A stretch of 64,000 bases of DNA from Flavobacterium aquidurense (GCF_001404985.1 NZ_JRLF01000012.1:248001-312000), one strand, 5' to 3'. Positions 26,671 to 36,297 are shown, numbered from the stretch's first letter. A program made the numbers and translations. The notes: a model not told the origin generated them from the letters alone.

Positions 26671-27465
26671 TTAAAGTACTTTGGGTGTAATGCACCACAT
26701 TTTTTCCTGTATTTTCTGGAAACAATCAAAAATTTGTTCGCCTCCGTCACCTAATACTCTTACCACAAAACCGTCATTTTGAAGAGATGAAATCCCAAAT
26801 TGTAATCCTTTTTCAAGAGACAGCATTTCAAAAATTTCTTCAATAGAATCATCTGTGTTGTTATTAGTTGTATTTAAGTATACTAAAGTACCCTGATGCG
26901 TAAATTCTTCTAGAGAGCCTATAGCATCAAGCGGAATAATTTGTGGACGTAATAAAATATTGTCTTTAAAAATTAATTTTTGATTGTAAATAACTTCTGT
27001 TTTATTCTGAAAATGATTGTATTTAAAAATTTCTCCATGATGTTTTCTTCCGCAGGTAATTATTTCTCCTATCATAAAATTGCAATTGTCTTCTATATAG
27101 ATCGTATTGGTACTTATAAAAGTTGAATTTTCGTGTGGTACAATTGGATGTGGCACATAAAAAAAAGAAGTATGAGGCTGCATGGTGACAGTAAAACTTT
27201 GCGTTGCATGATCATCCATATTGAATAAACGCTGATAGGATTGTGATAAAAGCTGTAATCGGGCATTCTCTTCCATCAGAATATCCATGTAATAGTGATC
27301 GCCGCTTAAAATACCCGGTGACGAACTTGTTATCATCAAATAGGCAGCGCCATCTTTTTTTAATTGTCCTACAGGAACAACCCGAAAAGGAGGATTTACA
27401 AACACATCTTTAAGATATGATTTTCCATCTCTGCATCCTGTTACGATAGTGAGTTTAGAGTCCAT
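26671..27465 (-). CDS. ureD: Urease accessory protein UreD
   Basis: 264-residue chaperone that binds apo-urease together with UreF and UreG and passes nickel to the active site. Family features visible: VNPPFRVVPVGQLKKDGAAYLMITSSSPGILSGDHYYMDI near the N-terminus, QSYQRLFNMDD, and GEIITCGRKHHGE in the middle. Its start codon shares one base with the ureG stop, and the nickel permease starts one base after its own stop, showing translational coupling. It belongs to the family also named UreH in some species. Confidence 0.92.
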   Translation of the reverse strand: MDSKLTIVTGCRDGKSYLKDVFVNPPFRVVPVGQLKKDGAAYLMITSSSPGILSGDHYYMDILMEENARLQLLSQSYQRLFNMDDHATQSFTVTMQPHTSFFYVPHPIVPHENSTFISTNTIYIEDNCNFMIGEIITCGRKHHGEIFKYNHFQNKTEVIYNQKLIFKDNILLRPQIIPLDAIGSLEEFTHQGTLVYLNTTNNNTDDSIEEIFEMLSLEKGLQFGISSLQNDGFVVRVLGDGGEQIFDCFQKIQEKMWCITPKVL

Positions 27466-28103
27466 CAGCGGTACAGCTTAGGCTCTTCTGTTTCTTCTAA
27501 AAGGGCATATTTTTTAATCCAGCCAATGATGCTGTCGAGACCTTCATCAGATCTTAAATTGCTAAAAACAAATGGTTTCCCTTGGCGCATTCTGCGTGCA
27601 TCATTTTCCATTACTTCTAAACTTGCTCCTACCATTGGTGCCAGATCAATTTTATTAATCAGCAAAAGATCAGAACGGGTAATTCCGGGTCCGCCTTTTC
27701 TGGGGATTTTTTCTCCTCCGGATACATCAATAACAAAAATTGTAACATCAGCCAGATCCGGACTAAAAGTGGCCGAAAGGTTGTCGCCGCCACTTTCTAT
27801 CAAAATAATTTCGATATTCGGGAATCTTTTTGCGAGTTCATCTACGGCTTCCAGATTCATACTTGCGTCTTCACGAATTGCCGTATGCGGGCATCCGCCG
27901 GTTTCGACACCTATGATTTTTTCTTTTGGCAAAAGACTGTTTTTAGTCATGAATTCTGCATCTTCTTTGGTGTAGATGTCATTTGTAATTACCCCAATAT
28001 CATAACTATCGATCATTTTTCTGGAAAGTCTTTCCAAAAGGGCGGTTTTACCGGATCCTACAGGGCCTGCAACACCAATTTTTATATATTTTCTTTCTTC
28101 CAT
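27465..28103 (-). CDS. ureG: Urease accessory GTPase UreG
   Basis: 212-residue SIMIBI-class GTPase that powers nickel insertion into urease. P-loop GPVGSGKT at residues 13-20, the metal-binding CPH motif (Cys71-Pro-His73 in [15 protein letters not shown]), [17 protein letters not shown], and the base-recognition motif NKIDL. All are complete and the length is standard. It lies 21 bases after ureF. Confidence 0.97.
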   Translation of the reverse strand: MEERKYIKIGVAGPVGSGKTALLERLSRKMIDSYDIGVITNDIYTKEDAEFMTKNSLLPKEKIIGVETGGCPHTAIREDASMNLEAVDELAKRFPNIEIILIESGGDNLSATFSPDLADVTIFVIDVSGGEKIPRKGGPGITRSDLLLINKIDLAPMVGASLEVMENDARRMRQGKPFVFSNLRSDEGLDSIIGWIKKYALLEETEEPKLYR

Positions 28104-28124
28104 TTGAGTATTTATTTTATTATT

Positions 28125-28814
28125 TTAAGACATATAAAGTCTTGAATACAGCCTTTCATGCTGCATGGCACGTATGTCGAATGCAATACTGCACATTCCT
28201 ATGAGATTTTTGTCCAGGCAAAGGGTTTCTTGTACCAATTGCTCTATTTTGGGTTGAAAGCGAAACATCATGTCCTGACCATCTAACTGGCTTAAAGGCA
28301 CTAACTTTACACTATTGGTAATCATCCCGATGCAGCTATTGTAAAAAAAGGCAAATAAGGATTCTTGAATCGGAATTTCCATCAAGCAGGCATGCATACC
28401 AAATGCAATCGCATAATGACCTGTTGCATCGCCTTTCTGAATGCTTTTTTCATATTGTTGTGCTAAATCAAACTCTTTATGCCGTCTGAATATTTTAATG
28501 AATCGCAGCCCTAATTTTTGGCTCGCGTCCCGCATTTCTCTGGGGGATTTAAATGCGGTACATTCCTGATCCAAAAGAATCAGGGCTTGCAGATCATCGT
28601 TTAATGTTTTTTCGTACGCCAATCGCATAAAGGATGCATCATTGAATTTGATGTTGTATTGCAGCATATTTTCAATAAAAATTTCTGCCGTGGCGGTATT
28701 ATTTACTTTATTATTCTGTACATAGGTTTCTAAACCATTTGAATGCGAAAATCCCCCTATTGGCAATGTTGGATCTGAAATGTGCAATAAGCTGCCTAAA
28801 AATTTACTAGTCAT
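28125..28814 (-). CDS. ureF: Urease accessory protein UreF
   Basis: 229-residue all-helical protein that acts with UreD and UreG in the nickel-loading complex. The family start LLHISDPTLPIGGFSHSNGLETYV and the helix HYAIAFGMHACLMEIP are clear. Its start overlaps the ureE end by 8 bases. Confidence 0.94.
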   Translation of the reverse strand: MTSKFLGSLLHISDPTLPIGGFSHSNGLETYVQNNKVNNTATAEIFIENMLQYNIKFNDASFMRLAYEKTLNDDLQALILLDQECTAFKSPREMRDASQKLGLRFIKIFRRHKEFDLAQQYEKSIQKGDATGHYAIAFGMHACLMEIPIQESLFAFFYNSCIGMITNSVKLVPLSQLDGQDMMFRFQPKIEQLVQETLCLDKNLIGMCSIAFDIRAMQHERLYSRLYMS

Positions 28815-29313
28815 TTTTTGAGGCGATATTGATTATTTTACTAAATAAAGAGGTGTTCCCGGAGTGCCCGTGAGGTTCTACGTTTGATTTTAATAGATGA
28901 AGTAATTGATGCTCCTCTTTTACAGGTTCATATCCTCCGGCTTCCAGCCATCGAAACATAGGCATTTCAAAAGGCATTAAAACTAACTCGTCCTGAATAA
29001 AAAGAGGCATGTGTTTATTGCCAATTTCATAGCAAACAGTTCCTATTTGTAACATCGTTTTTGGGGTAATTACTATTGCATCACATGGTTTTATATGTAC
29101 AACGATTGCTTTCTCATTATCTGTAAAAAGGATATCACCGTCATGCAAACGCTGTCCTTCTCTCAGGAATTTTATAGACAATTCAGTTCCGCCATTACTT
29201 GTTTTGCGTTGTATTCGTTTTGTAGCATCATACCATTCCATCTCTAATAGATCAATTTTTAGTTTACCTAACGATTGCAGGGCGGTATTACCTAATATTT
29301 CTTTAATAAGCAT
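28807..29313 (-). CDS. ureE: Urease accessory nickel chaperone UreE
   Basis: 168-residue metallochaperone that supplies nickel to the UreG complex. The N-terminal peptide-binding domain has RQRTSN-like EREGQRLHDGDILF; the C-terminal metal-binding domain has IGNKHMPLFIQDELVLMPFE and ends with EPHGHSGN. It lacks the long poly-His tail of the Klebsiella protein, as many UreE proteins do. It starts 36 bases after ureC and overlaps ureF. Confidence 0.92.
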   Translation of the reverse strand: MLIKEILGNTALQSLGKLKIDLLEMEWYDATKRIQRKTSNGGTELSIKFLREGQRLHDGDILFTDNEKAIVVHIKPCDAIVITPKTMLQIGTVCYEIGNKHMPLFIQDELVLMPFEMPMFRWLEAGGYEPVKEEHQLLHLLKSNVEPHGHSGNTSLFSKIINIASKND

Positions 29314-29349
29314 ATGATAACTTTTTTATAATAACTTCTGGACTAATTC

Positions 29350-31065
29350 CTAAAACATGAAATACAGTTGTGCTAATGGTAATTTGTCCGCCGGCTCACA
29401 GGTGATATGTTCTCCGTCTACAAATACTTTATAGTTTTCTGCATTTACTTCAATATCTGGTGTTCCGCTATTGTGAATCATATTTGCTTTAGAAATTTTT
29501 CGGCAGTTTTTTACCGGAAGCACTATTTTTTTCAGGCCATATTCTTCAATAATTCCTTTATCAATAGAAATTTGTGATACAAAAGTGGCACAGGTACCAT
29601 ATTTGGCTTTTCCATGTGCGCCGAACATATTTCTGTAAATAATAGGCTGAGGTGTTGGAATCGAAGCATTTGGATCTCCCATTTTTGCTGCTGCAATAAA
29701 TCCGCCTTTATAGATTATTTCAGGTTTTACACCAAACAAAGCGGGTTTCCAAAGTACAAAATCAGCCATTTTACCAATTTCTATAGATCCTACATAATCA
29801 GAAATCCCGTGAGCAATTGCCGGATTGATGGTGTATTTAGAAATATATCTTTTTACGCGGAAATTATCATTCTCCGTATCTGTTTCCAGATAACCTCTTT
29901 GCGAACGCATTTTACTTGCTGTCTGCCATGTTCTGGTCACTACTTCTCCCACGCGTCCCATGGCTTGAGAATCTGAACTCATAATGCTAAAAACGCCCAT
30001 ATCCTGCAATATATCTTCGGCCGCAATTGTTTCTGGGCGAATTCTGGAATCTGCAAATGCAACATCTTCAGGAATGTTTTTACTTAAGTGATGACAAACC
30101 ATCAACATATCCAGATGCTCATCGATTGTGTTTTTAGTATAAGGTCTTGTTGGGTTTGTTGATGCAGGTAAAACATTTTTATACATTGCGGCTTTTATAA
30201 TATCCGGTGCATGTCCGCCTCCGGCACCTTCTGTATGAAAAGTATGTATTACCCTGCCATTAATTGCGTTCATGGTATCTTCAAGAAAACCAGATTCGTT
30301 TAGCGTATCTGTATGTATAGCAACTTGTACATCATATTGATCTGCTACAGTTAATGATGCATCAATAACGGCTGGAGTTGCTCCCCAGTCTTCATGAATT
30401 TTTAGTCCTAAAGCACCGGCTTCAATTTGTTCTATTAAGGGTTGTAGAGTAGAGCAGTTTCCTTTACCAAAGAAACCTAAATTCATGGGATATTCTTCTG
30501 CGGCCTGAAGCATTTTTTCAAGGTTCCATTTTCCTGGAGTAATGGTTGTTGCATTAGTTCCGTCATTTGGTCCGGTTCCTCCGCCAATCATTGTGGTAAT
30601 ACCGCTGTATAAAGCGGTTTCTATTTGCTGCGGACAAATAAAATGGATGTGTGTGTCAATTCCGCCTGCAGTTAGAATATAGCCTTTACCACCATGAACT
30701 TCTGTAGAGGCACTTATGATGAGGTTAGGATCTACACCATCCATAATATCGGGATTTCCTGCTTTACCAATTCCTACGATTTTACCATCACGAACACCAA
30801 CATCAGCTTTTACGATTCCCCAGTGATCAATAATGATAACTCCGGTAATACACAGGTCTAATGAACCTTGTTCTCTTATGGTTGTGGTAGATTGTCCCAT
30901 ACCATCACGAACGGTTTTTCCTCCTCCAAAAATTACCTCATCGCCATATACGGCATAATCTTTTTCGATTTCGATGATTAAATCGGTATCGCCTAATCTT
31001 ATTTTATCTCCGGTTGTAGGTCCGGCAAGATTAGCATATTTATCTCTGATTATTTTAAGGCTCAT
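29350..31065 (-). CDS. ureC: Urease alpha subunit UreC (catalytic)
   Basis: 571-residue catalytic subunit that hydrolyses urea to ammonia and carbamate in the cytoplasm. All active-site elements are present: nickel ligands in DTHIHF (His139, His141), the carbamylated lysine in LKIHEDWG (Lys222), His251 and His277, the mobile-flap VCHHL (Cys324, His325, His326) and the aspartate in [10 protein letters not shown] (Asp365). It is therefore expected to be active. Its start overlaps the ureB stop by four bases (ATGA). Confidence 0.98.
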   Translation of the reverse strand: MSLKIIRDKYANLAGPTTGDKIRLGDTDLIIEIEKDYAVYGDEVIFGGGKTVRDGMGQSTTTIREQGSLDLCITGVIIIDHWGIVKADVGVRDGKIVGIGKAGNPDIMDGVDPNLIISASTEVHGGKGYILTAGGIDTHIHFICPQQIETALYSGITTMIGGGTGPNDGTNATTITPGKWNLEKMLQAAEEYPMNLGFFGKGNCSTLQPLIEQIEAGALGLKIHEDWGATPAVIDASLTVADQYDVQVAIHTDTLNESGFLEDTMNAINGRVIHTFHTEGAGGGHAPDIIKAAMYKNVLPASTNPTRPYTKNTIDEHLDMLMVCHHLSKNIPEDVAFADSRIRPETIAAEDILQDMGVFSIMSSDSQAMGRVGEVVTRTWQTASKMRSQRGYLETDTENDNFRVKRYISKYTINPAIAHGISDYVGSIEIGKMADFVLWKPALFGVKPEIIYKGGFIAAAKMGDPNASIPTPQPIIYRNMFGAHGKAKYGTCATFVSQISIDKGIIEEYGLKKIVLPVKNCRKISKANMIHNSGTPDIEVNAENYKVFVDGEHITCEPADKLPLAQLYFMF

Positions 31066-31436
31066 TTTGATATGGTTTTAAAGTTCAGTTTATCAACTAA
31101 TTGTAATGCCAATTTTTTATTCTGAGATGAATTAGCATCTCCGTTTACAAGATTATTAAGTCCTATAATTTTACGATTTCCGCCAATTTTTACCAGGTTT
31201 ACTTCTTTGTGTTCTCCCGGTTCAAAACGAACCGCTGTTCCTGCAGGAATATTTAAACGCATGCAAAATGCGGCTTTGCGATCAAATTCCATAGCTTTGT
31301 TTACTTCAAAAAAATGAAAATGAGATCCAATTTGTATGGGGCGGTCACCTGTGTTTACTACCTTTATGCTTGTTGTTTCCCTGTATTCATTTAAGATAAT
31401 ATCGCCTTCTTTTATAAATATTTCTCCTGGTATCAT
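31062..31436 (-). CDS. ureB: Urease beta subunit UreB
   Basis: 124-residue structural subunit of the (ABC)3 urease. It begins [13 protein letters not shown], the normal start, with [22 protein letters not shown] and [14 protein letters not shown]. Separate from ureA, as in most bacteria and unlike the fused Helicobacter type. 16 bases after ureA. Confidence 0.97.
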   Translation of the reverse strand: MIPGEIFIKEGDIILNEYRETTSIKVVNTGDRPIQIGSHFHFFEVNKAMEFDRKAAFCMRLNIPAGTAVRFEPGEHKEVNLVKIGGNRKIIGLNNLVNGDANSSQNKKLALQLVDKLNFKTISK

Positions 31437-31452
31437 TTTTAGTTTTTTAAGA

Positions 31453-31755
31453 TTAACGAATTGGGTTATGAACGGTTACGAGTTTTGTTCCGTCAGGAAA
31501 AGTTGCTTCTACCTGTATGTCATGAATCATTTCAGGAACGCCCTGCATTACGTCATCACGGGTGAGAACTTTGGCACCGCTTTGCATGAGTTCGGCTACG
31601 CTGCTGCCATCTCTGGCGCCTTCCATTACATAAGCGGTAATCAGTGCAATACTTTCTGGATAATTAAGTTTCAGACCGCGGGCTTTTCTTTTTAAAGCAA
31701 CTTCAGAAGCTAAGAAAACCATCAATTTTTCGGTTTCTCTGGGAGTTAAGTGCAT
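31453..31755 (-). CDS. ureA: Urease gamma subunit UreA
   Basis: 100-residue small subunit. The frame is open a further 21 codons upstream, but [34 protein letters not shown] is the universal start, so I place it at 31755. The 100-residue length is canonical, and an A-rich ATAAAATAAAC lies just before the ATG. The rest ([37 protein letters not shown]) matches the family. Confidence 0.97.
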   Translation of the reverse strand: MHLTPRETEKLMVFLASEVALKRKARGLKLNYPESIALITAYVMEGARDGSSVAELMQSGAKVLTRDDVMQGVPEMIHDIQVEATFPDGTKLVTVHNPIR

Positions 31756-31841
31756 GTTTATTTTATTTAAGATTATTAAATTGAAGAAATACGGGAATGT
31801 TGTAGGGGTTTTGGACAACCAAATACCGAATAGAAAAAAAA

Positions 31842-32216
31842 CTAAGGAATTTTTAATGCGTGATAACGCAAAAATAATGGGAGGTGAAATTGTATAGTTA
31901 TTTGATGATCTTTCAGAATTGATCGACTATCAAATGAATTGATTTGTAAATAAGTAAATATTTTATAAGAGATAAAAAAGAAATTATCCAGATCAATATC
32001 TTCTAAAGAAATTGCAGCATTTGTATGATTGTCTGCTAAAGCAAATACTTTATTAAGTAAAGATTCTTTTTTTGAATTCTCCTGTAATAAGAATGAAGTT
32101 TTGCTGTTGAGAAACAAATTAAAAGAGAGAAAAAATAAAAATATAACGCTAAATAGTAAAACAAAATTTGTTTTATTCTTGATTTCTAAAGCACTATTTA
32201 TTTTATTGTAAAACAC
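31842..32216 (-). CDS. Hypothetical membrane-anchored protein leading the urease operon
   Basis: 124 residues from a GTG at 32216 (no earlier ATG in frame). One hydrophobic segment ([17 protein letters not shown], about residues 20-37) anchors the N-terminus, and the rest should be periplasmic, with ADNHTNAA and a C-terminal [12 protein letters not shown] recognise no family. It lies between the operon promoter and ureA with an 86-base gap, same strand, so it is probably transcribed with urease. The histidines might bind metal, but that is speculation. Confidence 0.5.
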   Translation of the reverse strand: MFYNKINSALEIKNKTNFVLLFSVIFLFFLSFNLFLNSKTSFLLQENSKKESLLNKVFALADNHTNAAISLEDIDLDNFFFISYKIFTYLQINSFDSRSILKDHQITIQFHLPLFLRYHALKIP

Positions 32217-32219
32217 TTT

Positions 32220-32245
32220 TTTGTAAATAATATTTTACAAAATTA
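32220..32245 (-). promoter_or_regulatory. Urease operon promoter overlapped by a palindromic operator
   Basis: Minus-strand TAATTTTG (32245-32238) is a perfect TAnnTTTG element. Overlapping it is a dyad with arms TTTGTAAA and TTTACAAA (8 bp each, 6-base spacer, 32220-32241), which would cover the transcription start. That layout fits a repressor. No good -33 TTG is visible. The regulator is unknown; nickel or nitrogen control would be reasonable guesses. Confidence 0.5.
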
Positions 32246-32319
32246 ATATATGTGTTTATTTTATATAATAATTTACCTGATAAATTTTTGTTAAATAAAA
32301 ATACAGAGTTTTTTTATTC

Positions 32320-32373
32320 AAAAAAAATCACTCAAATACAAAGTAATGATTTGTAAATGAGTGAATTATTTTT
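32320..32373. terminator. Probable bidirectional terminator
   Basis: TCACTCA...TACAAA and TTTGTA...TGAGTGA form a long hairpin (32328-32364) with two mismatches, with A8 on one side and a T-rich tract on the other. It separates the small protein at 32398 from the urease promoter. Confidence 0.6.
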
Positions 32374-32397
32374 TAAGTTTTATAAAAGTCAATTTAA

Positions 32398-32607
32398 TTA
32401 ATCTTCCCAACCACAAAGTGTAAGGCCTAATCCTTGTGCTTGTTTAAGAGATGTTTTTACCGTTCCGTGGCTACAAGAAGATAAACCGCGACAGGATTCA
32501 GTAAAATGGTATTTTTTTGCACCGGTTGATCCGCAGATATAAACTTTAGTTTCCGGTGGGCCAAAAGAGGTCAGAAAAACAAATAGAAGTAGTAATGTAT
32601 ATTTCAT
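32398..32607 (-). CDS. Small secreted cysteine-containing protein
   Basis: 69 residues: signal peptide MKYTLLLLFVFLTSFG, then KVYICGSTGAKKYHFTESCRGLSSC, LKQAQGLGLTLCGWED at the end. I have seen this arrangement (KVYIC-STGAKKYH...CRGL...LCGWE) in other flavobacterial genomes, where it is annotated as hypothetical. Four cysteines in the mature protein suggest disulfides or metal binding. It follows the lipoprotein gene at 32617 by 9 bases and is co-transcribed with it. Function unknown. Confidence 0.75.
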   Translation of the reverse strand: MKYTLLLLFVFLTSFGPPETKVYICGSTGAKKYHFTESCRGLSSCSHGTVKTSLKQAQGLGLTLCGWED

Positions 32608-32616
32608 AACGGTTTT

Positions 32617-33027
32617 TTATTTGACAATTAATTGGTATTCATTTCCTTTTTTATCGCAGGCTTTTAACTTGCCGTATGAAATCCATTCGGTATTAATTTC
32701 GACATCGGTGACAGTATCACAAATTAAAATTCCTGCGCCGTATTTTCCCTGAACATTGATATTCCCGCAAACAGAATCGCCTTTAAAATTGATTCCTTTT
32801 ACATCATAATTATATTCATATTGTCCCGGATTTCCAGTTCTGTATTCATATTGGTATTTGTTGTTTACATGATACGTTTTGGCTTCTTCGGCTGTAATTG
32901 TTTTACGGTCATCCGGCGTAATTACTTGTTTGTAGAACGAATTAATTTGTGGTGGAGGTGGAGCAGAAGCCTTTTTACAGGAAAGAGTTACAAGTAATAA
33001 AAATAGAATAAAGTAGTTTTTTTGCAT
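32617..33027 (-). CDS. Lipoprotein of unknown function
   Basis: 136 residues with a lipoprotein signal MQKNYFILFLLLVTLSC (Cys17) and a Pro-rich spacer (APPPPQ). The mature part contains Tyr-rich YQYEYRTGNPGQYEYNYDVKGINFKG and a CG/CD cysteine pair, then GKYGAGILICDTVTDVEI, typical of an all-beta fold. First gene of a two-gene unit with the small protein at 32398. Its upstream region carries a palindrome of the TTTAYGG family. Function unknown. Confidence 0.75.
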   Translation of the reverse strand: MQKNYFILFLLLVTLSCKKASAPPPPQINSFYKQVITPDDRKTITAEEAKTYHVNNKYQYEYRTGNPGQYEYNYDVKGINFKGDSVCGNINVQGKYGAGILICDTVTDVEINTEWISYGKLKACDKKGNEYQLIVK

Positions 33028-33346
33028 AGGCGTTTGGATAAAATTTAAAATTTAAATTGCTGTTTTTTGGCATCTGAAATAAATAATTATAACAATATTT
33101 CAGGTCTTAAATCTAATTAGAAATACTTTCTTTATAATGCGTATTAATACTTGATTTTAGCTTTAATACGGTTTCATAAAGTATGAAAGTTTCCAGTATT
33201 TTTTTCAAAAGTAAAACCAATAAAAGCCAGTATTTTATGGAAATCCGTAAAGTGGGAGGATTTTCAGGAAAGTTTTGAAGATTTTTTTAAATGGAAAAAA
33301 GAGGACAATAATTTCCTCTTTTAAATGTATAAAATTGATATAATTC
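33028..33346. other. Intergenic region rich in dyads, no gene
   Basis: Lies between two minus-strand units. It holds GTATTAATAC, the dyad TTTCATA-AAG-TATGAAA (near 33173-33189), the conserved word CCAGTATTTTATGG and the palindrome at 33234. A short A/T hairpin (AAAAGAGGA...TCCTCTTTT, about 33297-33323) may terminate transcription leaving either side. No reading frame worth calling. Confidence 0.5.
33234..33251. promoter_or_regulatory. TTTAYGG-family palindrome, copy 2
   Basis: TTTATGGAAATCCGTAAA, about 205 bp upstream of the lipoprotein gene that starts at 33027. Preceded by CCAGTAT, as is the copy at 36825, so 24 bases are shared between these two sites. Confidence 0.5.
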
Positions 33347-34249
33347 TTATTCTTTACTTAGAATAAAATCCTTTATAATGTTTTCCATATTTGATGGCAG
33401 ATCAGCATTTTTAATTTCAAAATGACCTATTTTCATTTCAGTAAACCACTTTGTCCAATAGGCTCTGATCACTTTTTCTTCATACGGATTGTTTTTATTC
33501 GGATTAATACCAATCACCAAAACTTCGAGATTTGATAAATCGTCATTTGCCTTGATAAAACCATAATCCTGATTTTGTAATTTTTTATCCCAATCTTTAG
33601 TATTCAGTCCGTTTTTCCTGATTAGTTCCGGCGTGATATATGTTGTTCGATTTCCTTCTTTCATGACCGTACTTTCATAAAACATATATCCATCAGTCAA
33701 TATTACGAGTATATTTCTATATTTATTTTCAATGCATTGATCTTTTACTTTATGATCAAAAAAGCTCCATATATCTGATCCTACATATTTATTATCTTTT
33801 ATGGCCGACTCATAAATTTTTGAAGTTTTTGAGGCATAATTTGAATTTATAGAATTTAATAAATCTTTTGAAGCATTGTTTTTATCAATAGAAATTCTCA
33901 AATCCTGGGCAATTGTATTAATTGCAGGATCAAGAGGTTCTGGGTTAAAAAATAATTGCATTTTGTCATCAATCTGTCTTATTCTTTTTGATTTTAAATG
34001 TTCTGTAAAAGCTTCAGAAACAGATTTTATGTATCCTAAATCTCTCTGATAATATTCCATCGTTGGGTTAGGATTTTTCTGCAGACTAATTCTATCCGAT
34101 AAATCAAGGAGAATACTAATGTTATAATTTTCAGAAACCGGACTTTTTGTTGCGTTTTCTTTTTCTGGTTCCTTATCTGAATCCTGCTTGCACGAAACTG
34201 TAAAAACAAGCAATAACGACATTGCCATTATAGGTAAAATATTTTTCAT
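33347..34249 (-). CDS. vWA-domain lipoprotein, last gene of the TerB-like operon
   Basis: 300 residues with lipoprotein signal ending TVSC (Cys20) and a charged linker. A von Willebrand factor A-like domain follows: ISILLDLSDRIS provides a DxSxx MIDAS-like start, and NILVILTDGYMFY the second metal-site strand (TDG). It ends in NMENIIKDFIL. It should sit on the periplasmic face and bind a partner through a metal ion. It starts 5 bases after the coiled-coil membrane protein gene. Function unknown; pairing with a TerB-like protein recalls the vWA/TerB stress networks described for ter genes. Confidence 0.75.
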   Translation of the reverse strand: MKNILPIMAMSLLLVFTVSCKQDSDKEPEKENATKSPVSENYNISILLDLSDRISLQKNPNPTMEYYQRDLGYIKSVSEAFTEHLKSKRIRQIDDKMQLFFNPEPLDPAINTIAQDLRISIDKNNASKDLLNSINSNYASKTSKIYESAIKDNKYVGSDIWSFFDHKVKDQCIENKYRNILVILTDGYMFYESTVMKEGNRTTYITPELIRKNGLNTKDWDKKLQNQDYGFIKANDDLSNLEVLVIGINPNKNNPYEEKVIRAYWTKWFTEMKIGHFEIKNADLPSNMENIIKDFILSKE

Positions 34250-34254
34250 AACTA

Positions 34255-35523
34255 TTAATTTTTAAAATAAACCAAATGCTGAAAATCAGGATCTACCAGA
34301 TTTAATTTACTTAAATGTTCTTCTGACGAGAGATCACAATTTTGTAATAACTCTGATTTTTCTGTGTGTGGCAAAGCAATTTCAGTATTAATAGCCTGAA
34401 ACCATCCTTCTTTATATTGATGATGATAATGCAGATATTCTTTTACAGGAAATACAAAACCGTCGATTTTAGATTGCAGTTCAGAGATTTTTCCCGTTAT
34501 GGTTACTATTTGCTGTTTAAAGTCATTTACCTTGTTGATGTAATCTGTTTTTAGCTTTTCGAGATCAAGAAGATTTTCTTTTTTCCCTCTAATAAATGCC
34601 CTGATTTTATCAATATTTTCAAATTCTTTCATTACAAAATCAAAAACAAGTCCCCAAATAATATACACGACAAATCCGGCAAATATGATCATCCAGAACT
34701 CAGCTTCACCCAATGCAATATTCAAATTATAAGGAGCGGAATCTGTAGTTTTATTAAATTCGTATATCTTCTTTTCGATTTGATACGCCAAAAGAGCATC
34801 AAACAAAAAGGTTGTAACAAAAAGCGCAATCATTCTGAAAATATTTTTTATCCCTTTTCCTTTTTGCACCATATGAATAACATAACCTAACCCCATAAAT
34901 ACAAACGGAATCGTAATTACCAAAACACCTTCGAGCCAGCTTGCCTTAAAAGAATTGGTTAATGCATTTGCATCAAAAATTGCAGCCGTTAAACTATCAT
35001 TTGCAAATTCCTTGAAAAATGCAGAATAAGACGCCGAAATATAAAACACCAATACATAAAGCGTAATAGGAAGCAATAAAAATAAACCAATATAAAATTG
35101 CGCTTTTAAGCCTTTTCCGTCTTCGATTCCGTATTTATCAGGATTGCGTTTTACCTCGATAATTTCGTTCTTGATCTGGTCAATTTCATCCGTAATATCC
35201 TGTTCTTTCTTTTCGTAGATGCCTATTGCGGCTTCAGATTTTTTAAGTTCAGTTCTGTTTTTCTCCTGTTCCTCTTTGTACGGTTGTTTGAGCCTGTCTT
35301 GTTCCAGTTTTTGTTTTCGGCATTGATCTTCAAAACTCATGTATAAGTTTTGTAAACACGCTTTTAATACAATTGGTTTTCCGGTTGCTTTTATCGATGC
35401 AGCAAATCCGCTTTGATAATACGTTATTCTGATTTGTTCTCTGTCTTCTTCATTTTCATCTAAAGTTTTGATCTGAGAATCCTCTGTTTTTTTTAAACTG
35501 AATAATTGTGATAGTGGTTTCAT
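34255..35523 (-). CDS. Four-TM membrane protein with flanking coiled coils
   Basis: 422 residues. A cytoplasmic N-terminal coiled coil (about 95-140, EEQEKNRTELKKSEAAIGIYEKKEQDITDEIDQ and on) is followed by four TM helices (about 142-165, 197-220, 230-250, 274-295) and a second coiled coil (about 300-355). No enzyme motif is seen. It lies between the TerB-like and vWA genes with gaps of 3 and 5 bases, so the products probably form a complex across the inner membrane: TerB inside, vWA lipoprotein outside. No family recognised. Confidence 0.7.
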   Translation of the reverse strand: MKPLSQLFSLKKTEDSQIKTLDENEEDREQIRITYYQSGFAASIKATGKPIVLKACLQNLYMSFEDQCRKQKLEQDRLKQPYKEEQEKNRTELKKSEAAIGIYEKKEQDITDEIDQIKNEIIEVKRNPDKYGIEDGKGLKAQFYIGLFLLLPITLYVLVFYISASYSAFFKEFANDSLTAAIFDANALTNSFKASWLEGVLVITIPFVFMGLGYVIHMVQKGKGIKNIFRMIALFVTTFLFDALLAYQIEKKIYEFNKTTDSAPYNLNIALGEAEFWMIIFAGFVVYIIWGLVFDFVMKEFENIDKIRAFIRGKKENLLDLEKLKTDYINKVNDFKQQIVTITGKISELQSKIDGFVFPVKEYLHYHHQYKEGWFQAINTEIALPHTEKSELLQNCDLSSEEHLSKLNLVDPDFQHLVYFKN

Positions 35524-35526
35524 AAC

Positions 35527-35922
35527 TTAGGAATTTAATTGACTAATAATTTCTTCTTTCTGAATATTTTTTTGGACACAATCAATAAGATAACTCGATA
35601 GATCATTGATGTTTTCATCTAAAAAATTGAATTTTCGGCAATACTTTTTCAGCATATTTTCTTCATCATCGGTAATTTTACCGTCTGCCCAGATAATTCT
35701 TGTAAAATCATACAAATACTCAATTTTGGTTTTTAAGTCGTCCGGTACAATGAATTCTGTATTAATTGGATTCAGAAAAAGTTTATCGAGTTCCTCTCTC
35801 GGAATTCCGCGTTCGTCTGCAAAGTGATATAGCATCTGAAGTTCTAAAACATCAAATTGATCATCAGACAATGCCATTTGATATAATCTTAAAAAGTGAC
35901 TTTTTAGTTCTAGTGTTATCAT
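35527..35922 (-). CDS. TerB-like helical protein
   Basis: 131-residue soluble protein. LRLYQMALSDDQFDVLELQMLYHFADERGI and, further on, FTRIIWADGKITDDEENMLKKYCRKF match the two helical repeats of TerB-like domains, including the (A/S)DG(K/Q)... acidic helix start that may bind metal. TerB-like domains act as cytoplasmic partners in tellurite/stress or phage-related systems. Third gene of a tight operon, three bases before the coiled-coil membrane protein. Confidence 0.7.
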   Translation of the reverse strand: MITLELKSHFLRLYQMALSDDQFDVLELQMLYHFADERGIPREELDKLFLNPINTEFIVPDDLKTKIEYLYDFTRIIWADGKITDDEENMLKKYCRKFNFLDENINDLSSYLIDCVQKNIQKEEIISQLNS

Positions 35923-35938
35923 GTTTTTTTCTGGTTTA

Positions 35939-36292
35939 TTATTTTAAGTTTTCGCATGCAATTCCATCTCCATCAGCATCTAAGTTTTTGTAGCATTTTT
36001 TGTTACTGTCAAAAGCTGCTTGCGCTTGGGAACGAGTTGCAAAATCTCCACAAGTTTTAGTTGGGCAATTCGAGTTTGATGAATTTGATGAATTTCCTGT
36101 TGAACCTGATATATCATTTGTGCTTGATGCATCTGATGATTCTGAACAAGAAATTGCGAATCCAAATGTCATTGATATAAGTAATATTAGCATGCATCCG
36201 TTATTTTTCCCTGAATATTTTGATCTTGTATTGGTAAAATGAGGTTGAACATAGGTTCCGTTTTTTTTGAAATATCCTTTTCTGTATCCCAT
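35939..36292 (-). CDS. Excalibur-domain protein
   Basis: 117 residues. I place the start at ATG 36292 (MGYRKGYFKKNGTYVQPHF), six bases after the DUF4236 gene, although the frame is open upstream. A basic N-terminal region of about 34 residues precedes one TM or lipoprotein-like segment (CMLILLISMTFGFAISC), then a Ser/Asn linker and the Excalibur domain: CPTKTCGDFATRSQAQAAFD...LDADGDGIACE. The DxDxDGxxCE loop binds calcium in this family. The long positive N-region makes lipid modification uncertain. Second gene of the TerB/vWA operon. Confidence 0.8.
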   Translation of the reverse strand: MGYRKGYFKKNGTYVQPHFTNTRSKYSGKNNGCMLILLISMTFGFAISCSESSDASSTNDISGSTGNSSNSSNSNCPTKTCGDFATRSQAQAAFDSNKKCYKNLDADGDGIACENLK

Positions 36293-36297
36293 GATTG

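Noticed and set aside
27526..27975. 149-codon frame antisense to ureG, and similar frames antisense to ureC, the AcrB-type pump and the antiporter
   Set aside because: They mirror well-conserved genes, have no own promoter or start context and no recognisable protein features.
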